A stretch of 33,347 nucleotides of DNA from an uncultured Victivallales bacterium (GTDB lineage Bacteria > Verrucomicrobiota > Lentisphaeria > Oligosphaerales > JAFGRS01). Below, piece after piece: positions 23,757-33,347 of the stretch (within the stretch, counting starts at the first letter, position 1; each line of letters opens with the position of its first letter). The position numbers and the translations under genes are program-made. The notes under the pieces are model-generated. The model ran no database searches. It was given only the letters and a program-made list of their open reading frames with translations, and was not told the DNA's origin. The stretch spans positions 1-33,347 of the forward strand of contig CAILUI010000129.1 of assembly GCA_903837355.1 (NCBI GenBank), read 5' to 3'.

Positions 23757-26351
23757 TCAGGGGCGCGAAGCGGGCGGCGGGGCGACCACGGCACCGAGAC
23801 CGAGGTCGATGTACTGACCGCCAACCGTCTGGTGGCAGTGCGCCGCGACCACATTCCGCCCCGGCCGGAAGGCGCGCCGCGCCGCGGCGTCGAGCTCGGC
23901 CACCTCGTACTCGGAGGTGTATTCGGTCAGGTGCAGCACGAGGACGCCATTGACGTAAAGCTCGATGTCCTCGTCGTGATGCAGACGCACGGCCAGCCGT
24001 TCAGGCAGCGTCTCGGGCAACTCGACGGTGCGCCGGATCCAGATGTCAGCGCTGGTCCACGGTGTCCGCACCACCGCGCCCGGTGTGCCTGCGGTCCCGA
24101 ATCCGGCTGGGCCCTCCGACCAGCCGGCGGCGGCGAAATCGGGGGCCTGCCAGCCGGCGGCCGGCGGCGTCGTGGTGTAGCGCCAGAGCACCGGTGCGGC
24201 TTCGGCCGTGGGCACGAGCTCGCGGTACTGCGGTGCCTGCGGCAGCGGCGCCCAGTCGGCGGCATGAGTGCGGTCGCGGCCGGCGTACTTGGCCCAGACC
24301 GCCGGGTCGTAGAGCATCTGCAGGAAGACGCCGCCCACCACCGGCCGCGCCGTAAAGCCGACCTTGCGGGCGGTGCGGGTCTGGTACCAGTCGGTCATGG
24401 GGGAGCGGTCCGGCGTCTCGTTGAGGAAGCGCAGCACCGGCGCCGTCAGGGCCTCGAAGTCGTCGCGGTTCTGGGTGAGGGTCGCGGTCCACAGGATCCA
24501 GTCGAGCTTGGTGTACTCCTGGCGGTTGTCCAGCGGCAGGCCGTAGGGGTTCTGCGTCTTGCGGTAGAAGTCCATCTCCCGGCGCAGCACCTCGGCGGGG
24601 AAGAGCTGGAGGCCGAGGATCCGGTCCCAGACCAGGTTGTACTTCTGGCTCCAGGTGCCGGGGAGATCGAAGGCGAGGCGGTAGTGGTCGTCGGCGCCGG
24701 CCTCCTTGACCCAGCGGGCGGCGAAGCCCTTGGCCAGGGCGCCGTATTCGGTCGCCCGCGCCGTGTCGCCGCGGAGGGCGCAGAGTTGGGCGAAGGCGCC
24801 CAGCCCGCAGATGGCCTTGGCGCTGAGGTTGACATTGTGCGCCAGGTGGCCGGCAAAGTCGTCGGTGCAGAGCTGGTTCTCGGGGTCGAAGCCCTTGGCC
24901 TTGAGGTACTCGGCCCAGCGCTCGAGCTGCGGCCAGTAGCGCCCGGCGAAGTCCGCCTTGCCCTCCATCTTGGCCACCGCGGCCATGAGAATGAGCAGGT
25001 TACCGCTCTCTTCAACCGGCATCTGGTTCTCCTCGGTGCGCTCGCCGCCGCCGTAGCGCTGGCCATTGGCGTGCGGGTACTGCCCGAGGTCGTGCGGCGC
25101 GAAAGGGAAGCGCCAGCGTTCCGAGGCGGCGTACTCCATGAAGGGCACCAGGAAGGACTTGGCCAGGCTCGGCCCGAAGAGCAGGAACTGCGGCGACATC
25201 GGGTAGAAGACATCCGAGGTGGCGATGCAGCCGTTGGAGTGGTTCTCTTTGCAGAACGAGATCGGCTGCCCCTTGGCATCGGCGACGAACTTGCCGGCCG
25301 CGAAGCACTGCCGGTAGGCCAGTGCTGCCAGGCGGGCATAGCCCTCGCCGCCGGCCCGCGTCAGGTCACCCATGAGCTCCGCGTCGAAGGCCGCACAGCG
25401 CGACTGCAGGGCGGTGTACTCGCGGGCGCTGGCCAGCAGCAGGTCGGCGGCCTCCCAGCCCTGGCGGCGCCAGTAGGGGCGCAGATTGGTCTTCATGTAC
25501 TGGATTGAGTACAGGTCGTCGTAGGCCAGCAGCGCCTGGCAGGAGGTCGGTCCGGCGGCAACAGTCCCCAGGTCGAAGGCCAGGGCGGCCGCCAGGGCGC
25601 CGCCCGGCATCGCCGCCGCGACTACCGTGGCCGGTACCCCTTTCGTGCCAGCGGTTGCGAAGCCGCGTTGGAGGGCGCCCCGTTCGCCGGCGGCCCAGGT
25701 TGCCAGAGAGCCCTTGGCCGCCGCCAGGTAGAGGTAGCCCCAGTCGATGCGGATGTCATCGCCCGGCCGCCGCAGCACGGGCTGGTCCACGGACCCCACC
25801 TTCAGCGCCAGTAGGTCGCCCGGCATCTCCAGCGCCGCCTGCACCCGCTGCTCCGGGGTGTTGACGGCCAGTTCCCCGGAGGCGTCGAGGTAGACCTGCA
25901 GCGCGTGCTCCTGGCCGTCGGTGGCGCGGACCGCGCAGGTGAGATAGGTCACCGGTCGCGAGAGGACGTCGAGGTCTTCGGGCAGGGCCGGGGTGAGGAA
26001 GGTCAGGGTCAGCGCGACCCCGGACCCCGCGAAGCGGTAGAGGGTCTGTGTGGGCAGGACCTCGACGGCCGTCTGGGGCAGTGGCGGCAGGTCGGCCGGC
26101 TCGCTTCCCATCAGCCGGTAGGCGCTGCCGTCGAGGCGCAGCAGGGCGGTCAGGCGGTGCGGCTTGCCGGTCCAGTGTACCGTGTCGGCGTCGGTCAGGG
26201 CATTGGCCGGCGACCAGATGCTGAAGTAGGGGTCGCAGGCCACCAAGGGCACTGCCGGTGGACGCAACTCGGCTCCGGACGCCGCCGCCGCCAACAGGCA
26301 GGCCGAAAGGGGCAGATGCAGGGCTGCGGTGATCGACGCGGAGTTGGCCAT
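23757..26351 (-). CDS. Secreted glutaminase-A-like protein (DUF4965/DUF5127/DUF1793)
   Basis: An 864-residue exported protein. After a signal peptide (~1-26) come 'VPLVACDPYFSIWSPANALTDADTVHWTGKPHRL', the hallmark start of the DUF4964/DUF5127 region, and a large beta domain. Residues ~280-660 are an (alpha/alpha)6-type domain with 'CKENHSNGCIATSDVFYPMSPQFLLF', 'ENQMPVEESGNLLIL' and 'WSQKYNLVWDRILGL...YGLPLDNRQEYTKLDW', the classic DUF4965/DUF1793 motifs. Named relatives include fungal glutaminase A, but bacterial members near sugar genes may be glycosidases. The last ~140 residues are an extra galactose-binding-like domain ('WIRRTVELPETLPERLAVRLHHDEDIELYVNG'). The ATG at 26351 begins the signal peptide; an earlier TTG is less likely. 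A perfect palindrome lies 140-160 bp upstream. Confidence 0.9.
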   Translation of the reverse strand: MANSASITAALHLPLSACLLAAAASGAELRPPAVPLVACDPYFSIWSPANALTDADTVHWTGKPHRLTALLRLDGSAYRLMGSEPADLPPLPQTAVEVLPTQTLYRFAGSGVALTLTFLTPALPEDLDVLSRPVTYLTCAVRATDGQEHALQVYLDASGELAVNTPEQRVQAALEMPGDLLALKVGSVDQPVLRRPGDDIRIDWGYLYLAAAKGSLATWAAGERGALQRGFATAGTKGVPATVVAAAMPGGALAAALAFDLGTVAAGPTSCQALLAYDDLYSIQYMKTNLRPYWRRQGWEAADLLLASAREYTALQSRCAAFDAELMGDLTRAGGEGYARLAALAYRQCFAAGKFVADAKGQPISFCKENHSNGCIATSDVFYPMSPQFLLFGPSLAKSFLVPFMEYAASERWRFPFAPHDLGQYPHANGQRYGGGERTEENQMPVEESGNLLILMAAVAKMEGKADFAGRYWPQLERWAEYLKAKGFDPENQLCTDDFAGHLAHNVNLSAKAICGLGAFAQLCALRGDTARATEYGALAKGFAARWVKEAGADDHYRLAFDLPGTWSQKYNLVWDRILGLQLFPAEVLRREMDFYRKTQNPYGLPLDNRQEYTKLDWILWTATLTQNRDDFEALTAPVLRFLNETPDRSPMTDWYQTRTARKVGFTARPVVGGVFLQMLYDPAVWAKYAGRDRTHAADWAPLPQAPQYRELVPTAEAAPVLWRYTTTPPAAGWQAPDFAAAGWSEGPAGFGTAGTPGAVVRTPWTSADIWIRRTVELPETLPERLAVRLHHDEDIELYVNGVLVLHLTEYTSEYEVAELDAAARRAFRPGRNVVAAHCHQTVGGQYIDLGLGAVVAPPPASRP

Positions 26352-26490
26352 GTTGAGGGGTCCCCGTGGCAAGGCTCTCGGTAAGCGCCACCCAGAAGCC
26401 GGCGCCCGAGCGCTGACTCCAGTCGAGAACTATAGCCCGGCGCGCCCACGCTGGCGAACCGGCCGTACGGGCACCGACCCGCCTGGCCGG

Positions 26491-26510
26491 ATATCGCCAA
26501 CTGGCGATAT
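26491..26510. promoter_or_regulatory. Perfect palindromic operator candidate
   Basis: ATATCGCCA (26491-26499) and its exact reverse complement TGGCGATAT (26502-26510) are separated by two bases. A 9+9 dyad in a divergent promoter region fits a binding site for a dimeric regulator, probably controlling the leftward gene 140 bp away. No regulator gene for it lies next door. Confidence 0.55.
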
Positions 26511-26725
26511 TCAGCCACCAGAAACGGCCAGTCCGGCCTGCCGAGGCGGGTTTCATGGGCCCGTCCCCGCTCGCCGACGGCTCCCTGAGAAGGGTTCATC
26601 ACTTTTCTTGTAACACATTCTGCTGCATATACTTGTATATTCTTCTCTACGCCTTTCATGGGGCCGTACTCAGGGTCATCCCCCAAGCTTGGCATTTACC
26701 ATGCTAAAAAGCCCTTACCAGTGGA

Positions 26726-26758
26726 TTGACTACCCGCGCCCCGGTGGCAGTGTATTTA
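26726..26758 (+). promoter_or_regulatory. Possible promoter of the dehydrogenase-STAS operon
   Basis: TTGACT (26726-26731) lies 19-21 bp before TGTATTTAT-like sequence (26751-26758). The -35 is good but the spacing is longer than ideal, so this is a tentative call. The first gene starts 40 bp later, with AAGGAGA at 26784-26790. Confidence 0.3.
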
Positions 26759-26798
26759 TGGCCGTAGTCGACCACCCCAGGAGAAGGAGAGACTCGAG

Positions 26799-28232
26799 AT
26801 GGACGCTAGCGTGCGGGAATTCGCCGACGGGATCATGGGACGAGCGGCTCAGGCCGCTGCCGTCTTTGCACAGTTGGGTCAGCGGGAGACCGACCGGATT
26901 GTGGAGGCGGTCCACACGGTCGCGCTCACCCAGCGCGTCCGCCTGGCCAAGCTGGCCCATGAGGAGACCGGCATGGGCAAGTGGCAGGACAAAGTCATCA
27001 AGAATGTGGTGGCAGCCCAACTCGTCTATGACGACATCAAAGATCTGAAGACCGCCGGCATCATCAGCGACGACGTCACCAGTGGCATCACCGAGATTGC
27101 GCAACCGGTCGGCCCCATTCTGGCCGTTATCCCGGTCACCAATCCCACCTCCACGGTGATCTTCAAGATCCTCATTTCCCTCAAGGCCCGCAACCCCGTG
27201 ATCATCTGCCCCTCCGGCAAGGCCAAGCGCTGCTGCGCCGAGACCGCGCGGATCTGCTATGAAGCCGCCTTGGCCGCGGAGGCTCCGGAGGACTGTATCC
27301 AGTGGCTGAACGAGACCTCGCGTGAACAGACTCAGGCGCTGATGAGCCACCCGGGACTGGCCCTGATTCTGGCGACCGGTGGCACCGGCCTGGTGAAGTC
27401 GGCCTATAGCTCTGGCACCCCGACCCTCGGCGTCGGTGCCGGCAACGTCCCGGTCTTCATCGATACCAGCGCTGATATCCCGTTCGCGGTCCAGCAGATC
27501 CTCACCTCCAAGCTCTTCGACTATGGCACCATCTGCGCCAGCGAACAGGCCGTCGTGGTGGAAGCGCGGAGCGCCGACGCGGTCCGCGCCGAGTTCGAGC
27601 GCCAGGGGGGCTACTTCCTCTCCAAAGAGGAAACCGCCAAGCTGGAGAAAGTCGCCTTTGACCCCGCCAAGGGGGCCATGCGGCCCGATGTCGTCGGCCA
27701 GTCCGCGGCGGTCATTGCGCAGAAGGCCGGCATCGCCGCCCCCGCCGGCGTCCAACTCCTGCTGGCGCCGCAGACCGGCGTGGGCGAAAAGTACCCGCTT
27801 TCGGCCGAGATCCTGGCTCCGATCCTGGCCTTCTACGTCGAAGACAACTTCAATGACGCCGTCAACCGCTGCATTGACCTCAACTTCTACGGCGGGATCG
27901 GACACACGGTCAGCCTGTACAGCAATGACGAGGCGCGGATCCGGGAGTTCGCGCTGCTGATGAACGCCGGGCGGATCGTGGTGAACACCCCCTCCTCGCA
28001 GGGTGCCGTGGGCGGTATCTACAACCAGCTCAGCCCGTCCTTCACCCTCGGTTGCGGTACCGGCGGCAAGAACATCACGACTGATAACGTCACGGCGCGG
28101 CATCTGGTCAACATCCAGCGCATCGCCCGGCGCCGCGAGAACCGGCGCCTGATGCGCTTCGACACAGCGCTCTATTTGGATGAGTCACTGGACGCCCAGG
28201 CGATCGAGAAGCAGTTCAACCGCAACTGCTAG
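26799..28232 (+). CDS. CoA-acylating aldehyde dehydrogenase (AdhE N-terminal type)
   Basis: A 477-residue cytoplasmic enzyme that should interconvert acetaldehyde (or a similar aldehyde) and acetyl-CoA with NAD. It follows the N-terminal half of AdhE closely: 'LAKLAHEETGMGKWQDKVIKN', 'VTNPTSTVIFKILISLKARNPVI', 'LILATGGTGLVKSAYSSGTPTLGVGAGNVPV', and the catalytic 'DYGTICASEQ' with C246, the same number as the active-site Cys of E. coli AdhE. 'TPSSQGAVGGIYN' and 'LGCGTGGKN' close the domain. The iron-dependent alcohol dehydrogenase half is absent; instead a 40-residue tail ends the protein. No microcompartment targeting helix is apparent. It is the first gene of an operon that also encodes STAS proteins and a STAS-fused acetyl-CoA synthetase, which uses the same product, acetyl-CoA. 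Confidence 0.9.
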   Translation: MDASVREFADGIMGRAAQAAAVFAQLGQRETDRIVEAVHTVALTQRVRLAKLAHEETGMGKWQDKVIKNVVAAQLVYDDIKDLKTAGIISDDVTSGITEIAQPVGPILAVIPVTNPTSTVIFKILISLKARNPVIICPSGKAKRCCAETARICYEAALAAEAPEDCIQWLNETSREQTQALMSHPGLALILATGGTGLVKSAYSSGTPTLGVGAGNVPVFIDTSADIPFAVQQILTSKLFDYGTICASEQAVVVEARSADAVRAEFERQGGYFLSKEETAKLEKVAFDPAKGAMRPDVVGQSAAVIAQKAGIAAPAGVQLLLAPQTGVGEKYPLSAEILAPILAFYVEDNFNDAVNRCIDLNFYGGIGHTVSLYSNDEARIREFALLMNAGRIVVNTPSSQGAVGGIYNQLSPSFTLGCGTGGKNITTDNVTARHLVNIQRIARRRENRRLMRFDTALYLDESLDAQAIEKQFNRNC

Positions 28233-28280
28233 AGGCGCTGAGTACCCAACCACCCAGGGGATATCGGGAGAGCAGGAATC

Positions 28281-28568
28281 ATGGAAATCAGAGAGTTGGA
28301 CGGCAAGCTCGTGTGCACCCTTGTCGGTCATTTCGATACGGTCCAGAGCCAGAAGCTGGAGGAGTTGCTGAAGGCCCGCCTGGCCCCGCCGCAGGCGGTG
28401 GTGTTCGAGATGCAGGACGTGACCTACGTCTGCTCGGCATTTCTGCGCGTCTGCGTCTACGTCGCGAAGACGGTCGGGGCGCAGAGCTTCGCCTTGCTTG
28501 ACCTGGCGCCGCCGATTAAGCGCGTGTTCAAGATGGCCGGCCTATCCACCCTGTTCGAGGTCGGGTGA
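28281..28568 (+). CDS. Stand-alone STAS protein (anti-sigma-factor-antagonist type)
   Basis: A 95-residue single STAS domain like SpoIIAA/RsbV, which are switched by phosphorylation of one serine. Here 'VVFEMQDVTYVCSAFLRVCVYVAKTVGA' contains the equivalent of the phosphorylated serine at S52. The usual 'SSAG' or 'DSSG' context is altered to 'CSAF', a variant shared with the STAS domain of the next gene (ASAF), so the two are probably paralogues. The C-terminus 'IKRVFKMAGLSTLFEV' is typical. It starts 48 bp after the dehydrogenase and ends 96 bp before the STAS-Acs gene, within the same run of genes. Its kinase and target are not in the window. The distal SpoIIE-type phosphatase is a plausible partner. 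Confidence 0.88.
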   Translation: MEIRELDGKLVCTLVGHFDTVQSQKLEELLKARLAPPQAVVFEMQDVTYVCSAFLRVCVYVAKTVGAQSFALLDLAPPIKRVFKMAGLSTLFEVG

Positions 28569-28664
28569 ACGGTCTCCTGTCCGCATCCCACTCCGGTTCG
28601 GCAGCCACCGACATCGGGAGTACGGGCGTCTGCCGTCGACCGGACTGCATGGGAGAGTATCGCT

Positions 28665-30968
<2,304 letters not shown>

Positions 30969-30973
30969 AGCAG

Positions 30974-32041
30974 ATGGCAGCACGACACCACGGCCTGGGT
31001 TCACGGATGGGGGCGGTCTGGCGCGCCCGCAGCGCGGCCTGGCGTCGTCGCCAGACGCTGCCCTGGGCCTTCGGCCTGAGCGCGCTCGCGGCCCTCGGGG
31101 CCGCGGCAGCGCCCCTCGAACCCGTCACCCTGGTTCTGCACTGGCAGCACCAGGCGCAGTTCGCCGGCTACTACATGGCTCTGGCCAAGGGCTCCTACGA
31201 GCAGCAGGGCCTGCAGGTGCAGATCGCGCGCGGCGGGGCGGACGTCGATGGCGGACAGATGCTGCGCGCGGGCCGGGCGGACTTCGCTTCGTTCATGCTC
31301 TCCAGCGCCCTGGAAGCGCGTGCCGCGGGACTGCCGCTGGTGCATCTGGCGCAGGTGGCAAACCGCAGCAACTTCCTGTTGGTGGCCTGGCAGGAGCCGC
31401 CCACGGGCGCTCCGATCCGCGAGTTGTCCGACCTCGACGGGCGCCGGGTGAGCGTTTGGCCGGGGAGTCTGCGTACTCCCTACCTGGCTCTCTTCGCGGC
31501 CGCGGGGGTACGCCCGGTCATCCTGCCGCAGTACACCACCTTCTCGCTCTTTCTGAAGCATGGCGCCGACGCCTTTGCCGGGATGCGCTACAACGAGTAC
31601 CACACCCTGTTGCAGAGCGGGGTTCTGGAGGAGCAGGTGCGGGTGTTCGCCTTGCGGGACCATGGCGTCAACCTGCCGGAGGACGGCCTCTACTGCCTGG
31701 CGGAGACCTGGCAGCGCCGAGCGCAGACCTGCCGGGCCCTCGCCCTCGCCTCTCTGGAGGGCTGGCGCTATGCGCGCGATCATGAGGACGAGACGCTGGA
31801 CGTGGTGATGGGCTACGTCGAGCGGGACCAGCGGCCGACCAACCGGACCCACATGCGCTGGATGCTGAAAGTCATGCTCGCCGCCGTTTTTCCCGGACCG
31901 GGCGACGACTGGACCGTGGGCCGTCTGGCACGCCCGGCTTATGCTCAGACCGTCGAGATGCTGACACGGTATGCCGATCTACGCGACGCGCCACACTATG
32001 AAGACCTGGTCGTCAATGGAGTGCCAGATGAACCTCGGTGA
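30974..32041 (+). CDS. NMT1/THI5-type periplasmic binding protein
   Basis: A 355-residue solute-binding protein of the NMT1/SsuA-like type. A signal peptide (after 'WRRRQTLPWAFGLSALAALGAAAA', ~residue 46) is followed by 'VTLVLHWQHQAQFAGYYMALAKGSYEQQGLQVQI', the diagnostic NMT1 opening, and 'MLRAGRADFASFMLSSALEARAAGLPLVHLAQV', 'DLDGRRVSVWPG', 'NEYHTLLQ' and 'DGLYCLAETW'. Such proteins usually bind pyrimidine, taurine or nitrate-like ligands for an ABC importer, but no permease or ATPase gene is adjacent here. It starts 5 bp after the STAS-Acs gene and overlaps the following sensor-phosphatase gene by 14 bp. That arrangement suggests it feeds ligand information to the sensor, an inference; it might still serve a distant importer. 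An ATG at 31007 is a less likely start. Confidence 0.88.
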   Translation: MAARHHGLGSRMGAVWRARSAAWRRRQTLPWAFGLSALAALGAAAAPLEPVTLVLHWQHQAQFAGYYMALAKGSYEQQGLQVQIARGGADVDGGQMLRAGRADFASFMLSSALEARAAGLPLVHLAQVANRSNFLLVAWQEPPTGAPIRELSDLDGRRVSVWPGSLRTPYLALFAAAGVRPVILPQYTTFSLFLKHGADAFAGMRYNEYHTLLQSGVLEEQVRVFALRDHGVNLPEDGLYCLAETWQRRAQTCRALALASLEGWRYARDHEDETLDVVMGYVERDQRPTNRTHMRWMLKVMLAAVFPGPGDDWTVGRLARPAYAQTVEMLTRYADLRDAPHYEDLVVNGVPDEPR

Positions 32042-33347
32042 TCACTCGCTGGCGCGGCGCATGGCCGCCCTGATTCTGCTGGGTGCCGGGCTGGTCGTGT
32101 TACTGGTGCTGGGTTTCAGCCACCTGGCGCAGCGCCGGCGGTTGCTGGACCATGCCATGCAGGCGGGCGATCGGCTGGCACAGTCGGTGGTGTTCCAGAT
32201 CGACGGCGTGCTCGGCCGGGCCGAGACCGCGGTGCAGCAGACCGCCCTGCTGCTCGCCGCGAGGGACTTCGGCCGCAGCGAGACCAGCGATTTGATCCGG
32301 CGCACTCTCGAGGCTCAGCCCGCCTTCTGCGGCGTGGCCGTGGCACTCCCCGAAGCGACCACGGCGGGCCGCGATTTCCAGATCCTCTACGGCTGGCGGG
32401 AAGGTGGCCAGGTCCTGGTGCAGGACCGGCCTGCCCCGGCGTTGGACTACCAGCATGACTGGTACGTGCTGCCGACGCAGTTGCGGCAGAAGGTGTGGAT
32501 CGAGCCCTACTACGACGGCCAGGCCGGAGCCACGATGGTGACCTACTCGGTGCCGGTGCTACGCGCCGGCGAGGTGGTCGCCGTGGTCACCTGCGACATC
32601 TCCCTGGCCGACATCCGGGCCCTGCTCGCCAACCTGCCCCTGGGTGAGGAGGGCATGGCCGTACTGCTCTCCCGCAACGGCACGTTCATCGCCCATACTC
32701 AGCGTCCCGTCCTGGAGATGAAGGAGACTATCTTCAGCCTGGCGGAGGCGCAGACGATACCGGGGGTGGGCCAGACGCTGGCGCAACTCGGCCGCAACAT
32801 GCTGAGTGGCGTGCCGGGTCACATGCGCTACCAGCGGCCTTTTGGCGATGACTTGCGGATGGCGCATATGTACTACGCTACCGTGCCCTGCACCGGCTGG
32901 GCGCTGGGCATCTTCCAGCCCGAGGCACAAGTGTTGGTGCCGCTGGTCCGGCTGAATCAGATCAGTGCCGTCGTGGCCCTCGCCAGCCTGGCGCTGCTGC
33001 TGATTCCGGCCTTGGGGATCGCCTGGTCGGTGTCGCGGCCGCTGCACCGTTTGGCCGCCGCCGCCCAACGCCTGGCCACCGGCGATTTCGAGGCGCCGCT
33101 GCCCCCGGTGCGCTCGCAGGACGAGGTCGGCCGGCTGACCGCAGCCTTCGAACAGATGCGCCAGGACCTGCGGCGTTACATCGCCGATCTGACCGCCACG
33201 ACAGCGGCCAAGGAACGCATCGCCGGCGAACTCTCCGCCGCCCGCGAAATCCAGATGAGTATTGTGCCGAAGCTGTTTCCCCCGTTTCCAAACTGGCCCG
33301 ACGTCGATCTCCATGCCATGCTGATCCCAGCCCGCGAAGTCGGCGGC
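32028..33347 (+). CDS. Cache-HAMP-SpoIIE-type sensor phosphatase (cut by window end)
   Basis: The first 440 residues of a membrane-bound phosphatase; no stop before the window ends. Transmembrane helix 1 is at ~12-32 ('MAALILLGAGLVVLLVLGF'), an extracytoplasmic Cache-type domain at ~35-300 ('GQAGATMVTYSVPVLRAGEVVAVVTCDISLADI' is the classic end of dCache), helix 2 at ~310-332 ('ISAVVALASLALLLIPALGIAW'), HAMP at ~335-390 ('SRPLHRLAAAAQRLATGDFEAPLPPVRSQDEVGRLTAAFEQM'), then 'AREIQMSIVPKLFPPFP' at 405-421 and 'LIPAREVGG' at 432-440, the entry into RsbU/SpoIIE-type PP2C phosphatases. Such phosphatases dephosphorylate STAS proteins. The catalytic GGDFxD motif would start at the very edge. GGAG upstream supports the ATG at 32028, which overlaps the binding-protein gene by 14 bp. 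Confidence 0.88.
   Translation, partial: MNLGDHSLARRMAALILLGAGLVVLLVLGFSHLAQRRRLLDHAMQAGDRLAQSVVFQIDGVLGRAETAVQQTALLLAARDFGRSETSDLIRRTLEAQPAFCGVAVALPEATTAGRDFQILYGWREGGQVLVQDRPAPALDYQHDWYVLPTQLRQKVWIEPYYDGQAGATMVTYSVPVLRAGEVVAVVTCDISLADIRALLANLPLGEEGMAVLLSRNGTFIAHTQRPVLEMKETIFSLAEAQTIPGVGQTLAQLGRNMLSGVPGHMRYQRPFGDDLRMAHMYYATVPCTGWALGIFQPEAQVLVPLVRLNQISAVVALASLALLLIPALGIAWSVSRPLHRLAAAAQRLATGDFEAPLPPVRSQDEVGRLTAAFEQMRQDLRRYIADLTATTAAKERIAGELSAAREIQMSIVPKLFPPFPNWPDVDLHAMLIPAREVGG

Larger units (their letters stand above)
26352..26798. other. 447-bp divergent regulatory region
   Basis: Between the leftward DUF4965 gene and the rightward dehydrogenase operon. It includes a perfect palindrome (26491-26510), an AT-rich patch unusual for this DNA (about 26598-26645) with the dyad ATATAC-TT-GTATAT (26627-26640) and a TATACT at 26628-26633, and a possible promoter for the operon (26726-26758). 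No protein-coding frame is convincing here. Confidence 0.6.

Noticed and set aside
23511..25508. 665-codon open frame opposite the ThuA-like and DUF4965 genes
   Set aside because: Crosses two real genes on the other strand and shows no protein-like features.
26744..26761. Sigma54-type promoter (TGGCAG followed by TTTATGG)
   Set aside because: The -12 element lacks the required GC at the right spacing.
26730..28103. 457-codon minus-strand open frame opposite the aldehyde dehydrogenase
   Set aside because: Antisense to an AdhE-like enzyme with an intact active site; no domain of its own.

Overview
The window is a high-GC stretch from an unidentified bacterium. A NodT-type outer-membrane efflux lipoprotein points to a cell with an outer membrane. 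The gene set (DUF4838, ThuA-like, GH42-like, DUF4965/DUF1793 and 'LLLDDY' propeller proteins, most with signal peptides and no SusC/SusD pair) resembles polysaccharide-degrading members of the Planctomycetota/Lentisphaerota/Armatimonadota type. No rRNA, tRNA or housekeeping marker is present, so the phylum is a guess. No CRISPR array, integrase or transposase was seen.

Layout. 242-3412: a large cytoplasmic six-hairpin glycosidase-like protein. 3494-5957: a small defence/maintenance patch holding an AbiEii-type nucleotidyltransferase with a small upstream partner, a TspO/MBR membrane protein, a 220-bp structured repeat region, and a ribbon-helix-helix/PIN (VapBC-like) pair behind an operator-promoter. 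6031-8962 (minus): a secreted PA14-propeller protein overlapping an unknown polytopic membrane protein. 9074-14936 (minus): a TetR(CecR-like)-MacA-MacB-NodT tripartite efflux operon, with its own operator, whose ATPase gene carries an in-frame amber codon. 15141-26351: a glycan-related block with a GH42-like enzyme, a discoidin/barrel protein, a DUF4838 protein, a ThuA-like protein and a glutaminase-A-like DUF4965 protein, separated by promoter, palindrome and repeat sequences.

26799-33347 (plus, running off the end) is the most interesting part: a tight operon of an AdhE-type CoA-acylating aldehyde dehydrogenase, a stand-alone STAS protein, a STAS domain fused to a complete acetyl-CoA synthetase, an NMT1/THI5-type periplasmic binding protein with no transporter genes beside it, and an overlapping Cache-HAMP-SpoIIE-type phosphatase cut by the window edge. 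I read this as a candidate partner-switching circuit in which an extracellular ligand, sensed by the binding protein and/or the Cache domain, sets the phosphorylation state of STAS domains, one of them built into the enzyme that makes acetyl-CoA. The domain assignments come from the sequence; the circuit is inference.
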